This document shows, piece after piece, positions 5,770 through 8,427 of a DNA stretch of 8,427 nucleotides; position 1 is the first letter of the stretch; every line of letters starts with the position of its first letter. Source of the DNA: an uncultured Erysipelotrichaceae bacterium (GTDB lineage Bacteria > Bacillota_I > Bacilli_A > Erysipelotrichales > Erysipelotrichaceae). A program made the position numbers and the translations under genes. The notes under the pieces were generated by a model. The model was not told where the DNA came from. It searched no databases and saw only the letters and a list, made by a program, of their open reading frames with translations. The stretch is from NCBI GenBank assembly GCA_902795905.1, contig CADBMY010000061.1:1-8427 (forward strand). Reading direction: 5' to 3'.

Positions 5770-7524
5770 ATGCGCAATTTTAAGGAAGACGAGAGTCTTA
5801 ATATTCTGAATCACAGCTGTGCACATTTAATGGCACAGGCTGTGAAACACCTGTATCCGCAGGCTAAATTCTGGGTTGGGCCTGTTGTGGAGGAAGGTTT
5901 CTACTACGATATCGATCTCGGTGACGAGGTTATCCGTGATGAGGATCTGCCGAAGATCGAAAAAGAGATGAAGAAGCTTGCCAAGGACGGCAAACGTATT
6001 GTCCGTCATGAACTCAGCAAGGCTGAAGCTCTGAAGATGTTCAAGGATGACATGTATAAAGTTGATCTGATCAGCCGTATGGATGAAGATGAAACAGTCA
6101 TCAGCTGCTACACACAGGGCGATTTTACCGATCTCTGCCGCGGTCCCCACGTTGAAAGCACAAAACTGCTGAAGAACTTCAAACTGACGAAGCATTCCGG
6201 TGCTTACTGGAAGGGCGATAAGAATAATAAGGTTCTGCAGAGGATCTACGGTGTATGTTTGCCGACTGCTGAAGAACTTGAAGAGCATCTGGCAGATCTT
6301 GAAGACGCCAAGCTGAGAGATCACAGACGTCTGGGTAAGGAACTCTCCATGTTCATGTTCTCGGAGACGGTTGGTTCCGGTCTGCCGATGTGGCTTCCCA
6401 ACGGCTTTACCGTCAGACGTATTCTGAGTGACTACATCATGGACAAGGAGATCGCCAACGGCTATCTGCATGTCATGACTCCGTCTGTTGTCAGCACAAA
6501 GCTGTATAAGATCTCCGGACATCTCGCACATTATAAAGATGACATGTTCCCGGTCATGGAGAGAGACAGTGATGAATATGTTCTGAGACCGATGAACTGT
6601 CCTGAACATATGATCATGTATAAGAGCACACTGCATTCTTACAGAGATCTGCCGGTCCGTATCGCTGAGATCGCCAATGACTTCCGTTTTGAAGCCGGCG
6701 GTGCGCTTTCCGGTATCGAGAGATCACGTGCTTTCACACAGAATGACTCGCACTTGTTCTGCCGTCCCGATCAGATCGCATCGGAGATCAAAGCCGTAAC
6801 CGCGATGATCCTGGATGTATACAAGGACTTCGGTTTTGACAACTATGAGTTCCGTCTGTCTCTGCGTGACCCGAACAATACGGAGAAATACTTTGCCAAC
6901 GATGATCTGTGGCAGAGAAGTGAATCCGAACTGCGTGCAGTCCTCAAGGAGATGGGTGTCAAGTATTACGAGGCAGAAGGGGAAGCAGCCTTCTACGGTC
7001 CTAAGATCGATGTTCAGGTCCGCGGTGCTCTCGGCCATGAGTTTACGCTTTCCACGATCCAGCTTGATTATCAGCTGCCGGAGAGATTTGAACTTGAATA
7101 TGTTGACAAAGACGGCAGTAAGGCACGTCCTGTTGTCATCCACAGAGCGATCCTCGGTTCCCTTGACCGTTTCGTCGCTTTCCTGCTGGAAGAGACGAAG
7201 GGTGTTCTGCCTTTATGGCTCTCCCCGACACAGATCACTGTTATCCCGGTATCTCCGGATGCTCATGGTGAATATGCGCATCAGGTGGCGGATGAACTGA
7301 AACTGATCGGTATGAGAGTTACCGTTGATGACCGCAATGAGAAACTCGGTTATCGTGTCAGAGAAGCCCAGACAAAGAAGATCCCGGTAGAACTTGTTGT
7401 CGGCGACAACGAACTGAACAATCACTCCGTGACCTTGAGAAGATATGGGCAGAAGCAGGAGACAAAGCTTACATTTGATGAAGCTAAAGAGCTTCTGCTT
7501 GGTGAGATCAGATCGAAAAAATAA
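5770..7524 (+). CDS. thrS: Threonine--tRNA ligase lacking the N-terminal TGS domain
   Basis: Class II synthetase that charges tRNA-Thr in the cytoplasm. With 584 residues it is about 58 shorter than the usual ~640, and the deficit is at the N terminus: the protein begins MRNFKEDESLNILNHSCAHL, directly at the editing domain, so the ~60-residue TGS domain is absent. Editing-site residues are present (His15 and His19 in HSCAH, Cys123 and His127 in CRGPH). The catalytic core is complete: motif 2 Arg306 in FRFEAGG, and the zinc ligands Cys277 (MNCPEH), His328 (NDSHLF) and His458 (VIHRAILGS), with spacing close to the E. coli 334/385/511 pattern. The C-terminal anticodon-binding domain starts near residue 480 (LSPTQITVIPV) and ends EIRSKK. 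No missing coding sequence can be recovered upstream because the T-box occupies it. Loss of TGS occurs in some reduced Firmicutes and mollicute ThrRSs, so the enzyme is likely functional. Confidence 0.97.
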   Translation: MRNFKEDESLNILNHSCAHLMAQAVKHLYPQAKFWVGPVVEEGFYYDIDLGDEVIRDEDLPKIEKEMKKLAKDGKRIVRHELSKAEALKMFKDDMYKVDLISRMDEDETVISCYTQGDFTDLCRGPHVESTKLLKNFKLTKHSGAYWKGDKNNKVLQRIYGVCLPTAEELEEHLADLEDAKLRDHRRLGKELSMFMFSETVGSGLPMWLPNGFTVRRILSDYIMDKEIANGYLHVMTPSVVSTKLYKISGHLAHYKDDMFPVMERDSDEYVLRPMNCPEHMIMYKSTLHSYRDLPVRIAEIANDFRFEAGGALSGIERSRAFTQNDSHLFCRPDQIASEIKAVTAMILDVYKDFGFDNYEFRLSLRDPNNTEKYFANDDLWQRSESELRAVLKEMGVKYYEAEGEAAFYGPKIDVQVRGALGHEFTLSTIQLDYQLPERFELEYVDKDGSKARPVVIHRAILGSLDRFVAFLLEETKGVLPLWLSPTQITVIPVSPDAHGEYAHQVADELKLIGMRVTVDDRNEKLGYRVREAQTKKIPVELVVGDNELNNHSVTLRRYGQKQETKLTFDEAKELLLGEIRSKK

Positions 7525-7565
7525 GTATCCCGGCTTAAAAAACAGCCTTTGTGACAAGGATAATA

Positions 7566-7594
7566 CTGGCGGTCCAAGTGATTTATAGTATAAT
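7566..7594 (+). promoter_or_regulatory. Predicted promoter upstream of the NuoE-like gene
   Basis: A perfect TATAAT (7589-7594) is present, but the best -35 at 17 bp is only CTGGCG (7566-7571, 3/6), so strength may depend on an activator or be modest. The start would be near 7601, giving a leader of about 185 nt. The sequence ATAATACT also occurs 30 bp upstream (7560-7567). Confidence 0.5.
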
Positions 7595-7596
7595 AC

Positions 7597-7614
7597 TTGT
7601 GAAAGGATGCACAG
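7597..7614 (+). promoter_or_regulatory. Candidate Rex (NADH/NAD+ sensor) operator
   Basis: TTGTGAAAGGATGCACAG matches the Rex-type palindrome TTGTGAA-N4-TTCACAA at 12 of 14 specified positions. It lies over the predicted transcription start (about 7601), a usual repressor position. Rex commonly controls fermentation and NADH-linked hydrogenase genes, which fits the downstream NuoE-like subunit. The site is imperfect and also forms part of a hairpin stem, so the match may be incidental. Confidence 0.35.
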
Positions 7615-7681
7615 GCCTGAACGGCGGATTGATCTGCTGTGAAGTCTCTTCATGAAGCAATCAGACTGCAGTGCATTCTTT
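7602..7681 (+). ncRNA. Possible structured leader or small RNA of unknown class
   Basis: The predicted transcript 5' end pairs with sequence 80 nt downstream: AAAGGATGCAC (7602-7612) with GTGCATTCTTT (7671-7681), 11 bp with one G-T. Inside a wide asymmetric bubble a second stem, GATTG (7627-7631)/CAATC (7658-7662), encloses a terminal hairpin TGAAG (7640-7644)/CTTCA (7648-7652). The stem-bubble-stem form recalls 6S RNA but is much shorter, and I recognise no riboswitch or SRP motif. It could be a 5' leader of the NuoE-like operon or a separate small transcript. Confidence 0.35.
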
Positions 7682-7708
7682 AAGCCTGTATTCGATGATA
7701 GATATGCT

Positions 7709-7760
7709 TATGCCGGATGGCATGGATATCCGATTCGGTATATTCCCGGTACATACCGGT
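7709..7760 (+). other. Series of small, mutually exclusive hairpins in the leader
   Basis: ATGCC/GGCAT (7710-7714/7719-7723) has a 4-nt loop and is followed by the palindromes GGATATCC (7724-7731) and CCGATTCGG (7730-7738). CGGTAT/ATACCG (7736-7741/7753-7758) competes with CCGGT/ACCGG (7746-7750/7755-7759). Together with the upstream fold this accounts for most of the 260-nt gap between thrS and the next gene. There is no T tract, so it is not an obvious terminator, and the RBS at 7771-7777 is not paired by any of these stems. Confidence 0.35.
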
Positions 7761-7784
7761 TTGAGAGATTAAGGAGGAAGAAGC

Positions 7785-8288
7785 ATGGAAAAGCTCAATG
7801 GAGAAGCTCTCAAATTAATTGATGAGGTCGTTGAGGCTCACAAGAGTGAACCCGGACCTGTAATCGTCATGCTGCATGAAGTTCAGGACAAACTTGGTTA
7901 CATTCCGTTTGAAGCAATGGAAAAGATCGGAAATGCTGCCGGTGTCAGTGCTGCCGAAGTTTTCGGTGTTGTTAACTTCTATGCGCAGTTTACAACAGAA
8001 CCTAAGGGTAAACATGTTGTCAATGTATGCCTGGGTACAGCATGCTACGTTAAGGGTGCGCAGAGCCTGCTCGATGAAGCAATCGCGCTTACCGGTGCTG
8101 AAGTCAACAGAACCAGTGCCGACGGCCTGTTCTCTCTTGATGCAACGAGATGCCTTGGTGCCTGCGGTCTTGCTCCTGTATGTGTAATTGACGGACGTGT
8201 TGTCGGCGCCTGCACAAAGAAGAAGATCGCTGAGGAGATCAACGCGATCCGCAGTGCTGAAACTGCTCAGGAAACACTGCCTGCATAA
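7785..8288 (+). CDS. NuoE/HydC-like NADH dehydrogenase or hydrogenase [2Fe-2S] subunit
   Basis: A 167-residue member of the complex I 24-kDa (NuoE) family, a thioredoxin-like [2Fe-2S] electron-transfer protein of the cytoplasm. Residues 10-75 form the helical N-terminal part (PVIVMLHEVQDKLGYIP, AEVFGVVNFYAQF). The four cluster ligands are intact as C-x4-C (Cys82, Cys87 in CLGTACYVKG) and C-x3-C (Cys123, Cys127 in CLGACGLAP). In clostridia-like anaerobes stand-alone NuoE proteins of this length usually belong to NAD-linked or electron-bifurcating [FeFe]-hydrogenases, with NuoF-like and hydrogenase subunits downstream, rather than to a full complex I. The next gene, probably of the DRTGG type, supports that. 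The start has AAGGAGG (7771-7777) 7 nt upstream. The stop overlaps the next start (TAATG), so translation is probably coupled. Whether it should be called hydC/hndA or nuoE cannot be settled here. Confidence 0.9.
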   Translation: MEKLNGEALKLIDEVVEAHKSEPGPVIVMLHEVQDKLGYIPFEAMEKIGNAAGVSAAEVFGVVNFYAQFTTEPKGKHVVNVCLGTACYVKGAQSLLDEAIALTGAEVNRTSADGLFSLDATRCLGACGLAPVCVIDGRVVGACTKKKIAEEINAIRSAETAQETLPA

Positions 8289-8427
8289 TGATTGCTCAGG
8301 ATATCATCGATGCAATTAACGCCAAGCCGCTTTCGATCTGGAATGAGCATCTGCTCAAGAAGGATTACGAGGCAGCGTTTGCTAGTGATCTGATGTCCGA
8401 TGCACTTGCTCTGATCCAGGATTCTCC
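8288..8427 (+). CDS. Probable DRTGG-domain protein, N-terminal fragment (runs off the window)
   Basis: Forty-six codons are visible, beginning MIAQDIIDAINAKPLSIW and containing AAFASDLMSDALALI. This resembles the start of small DRTGG-domain proteins (typically xDIxxxLNxxV... then YxSDLLSDVxA), which sit in hydrogenase and NuoE-type operons of Firmicutes and Thermotogae. Their function is not established; a ligand-sensing or regulatory role is usually proposed. The ATG overlaps the NuoE-like stop by 1 nt and only a distant AGGA (8269-8272) is upstream, so translation is probably coupled to the preceding gene. The family call rests on a short segment and on context. Confidence 0.6.
   Translation, partial: MIAQDIIDAINAKPLSIWNEHLLKKDYEAAFASDLMSDALALIQDS

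Noticed and set aside
5827..6636. 269-codon minus-strand ORF antisense to thrS
   Set aside because: It is fully contained in thrS, with no similarity to known families and no RBS, so it is a codon-bias shadow.
7532..7550. Terminator directly after thrS
   Set aside because: Only a 4-bp stem (GGCT/AGCC) with a 8-nt loop and three T residues, too weak to call. thrS may read into the downstream leader.
7602..7681. 6S RNA or SRP RNA identity for the leader hairpin
   Set aside because: The form is 6S-like, but at about 80 nt it is far shorter than 6S RNA, and the conserved SRP helix 8 tetraloop and internal-loop motifs are not seen.
7652..7822. 56-codon + strand ORF (MKQSDCSAFF...) overlapping the NuoE-like start
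   Set aside because: It has no RBS, starts within a hairpin, overlaps the RBS and first codons of a well-supported gene in another frame, and gives no recognisable protein. It is kept as a note because the product is unusually aromatic.

Overview
The window is about 8.4 kb of a low-to-mid GC Gram-positive (Firmicutes) chromosome. The evidence is a T-box leader ahead of thrS, strong AGGAGG-type ribosome binding sites, sigma-A-like promoters, a PPi-linked pyruvate phosphate dikinase, and a hydrogenase-type NuoE subunit followed by a protein resembling the DRTGG family. A threonyl-tRNA synthetase without a TGS domain suggests an Erysipelotrichia-like anaerobe, but that placement is inference. 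All genes are on the + strand, and no mobile element, CRISPR array, tRNA or rRNA was seen.

Layout: (1) 1-816, the 3' end of valS, then a hairpin with a short U tract. (2) 850-967, a strong promoter with repeated TTGYCT motifs, then ppdK (968-3742) with an added Lys/Ala-rich tail. A 47-residue very basic ORF (3764-3907) lies 21 nt downstream and shares its transcript, which ends at a textbook intrinsic terminator (3931-3961). (3) A promoter abutting that terminator drives glpK (start 4012, end 5508) with a leader of only about a dozen nucleotides. (4) 5509-5769, a promoter and a complete threonine T-box riboswitch (Stem I with an ACC specifier, Stem II and III hairpins, antiterminator/terminator switch) controlling thrS (5770-7524). 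(5) 7525-7784, a promoter, a possible Rex site, an 11-bp paired hairpin starting at the predicted transcript 5' end, and a series of small hairpins. (6) 7785-8288, a NuoE/HydC-like [2Fe-2S] subunit, overlapping by 1 nt the start of a probable DRTGG-type gene that runs off the window.

The genes fit an anaerobic fermenter: PPDK links PEP, pyruvate and ATP with PPi, glycerol kinase feeds glycerol 3-phosphate to glycolysis or lipids, and the NuoE-like subunit probably belongs to an NADH-dependent [FeFe]-hydrogenase module. The two aminoacyl-tRNA synthetases are housekeeping. I see no clear new biological system. The least explained elements are the basic ORF with the matching PpdK tail, the structured leader before the NuoE-like gene, and the motif cluster at the ppdK promoter.
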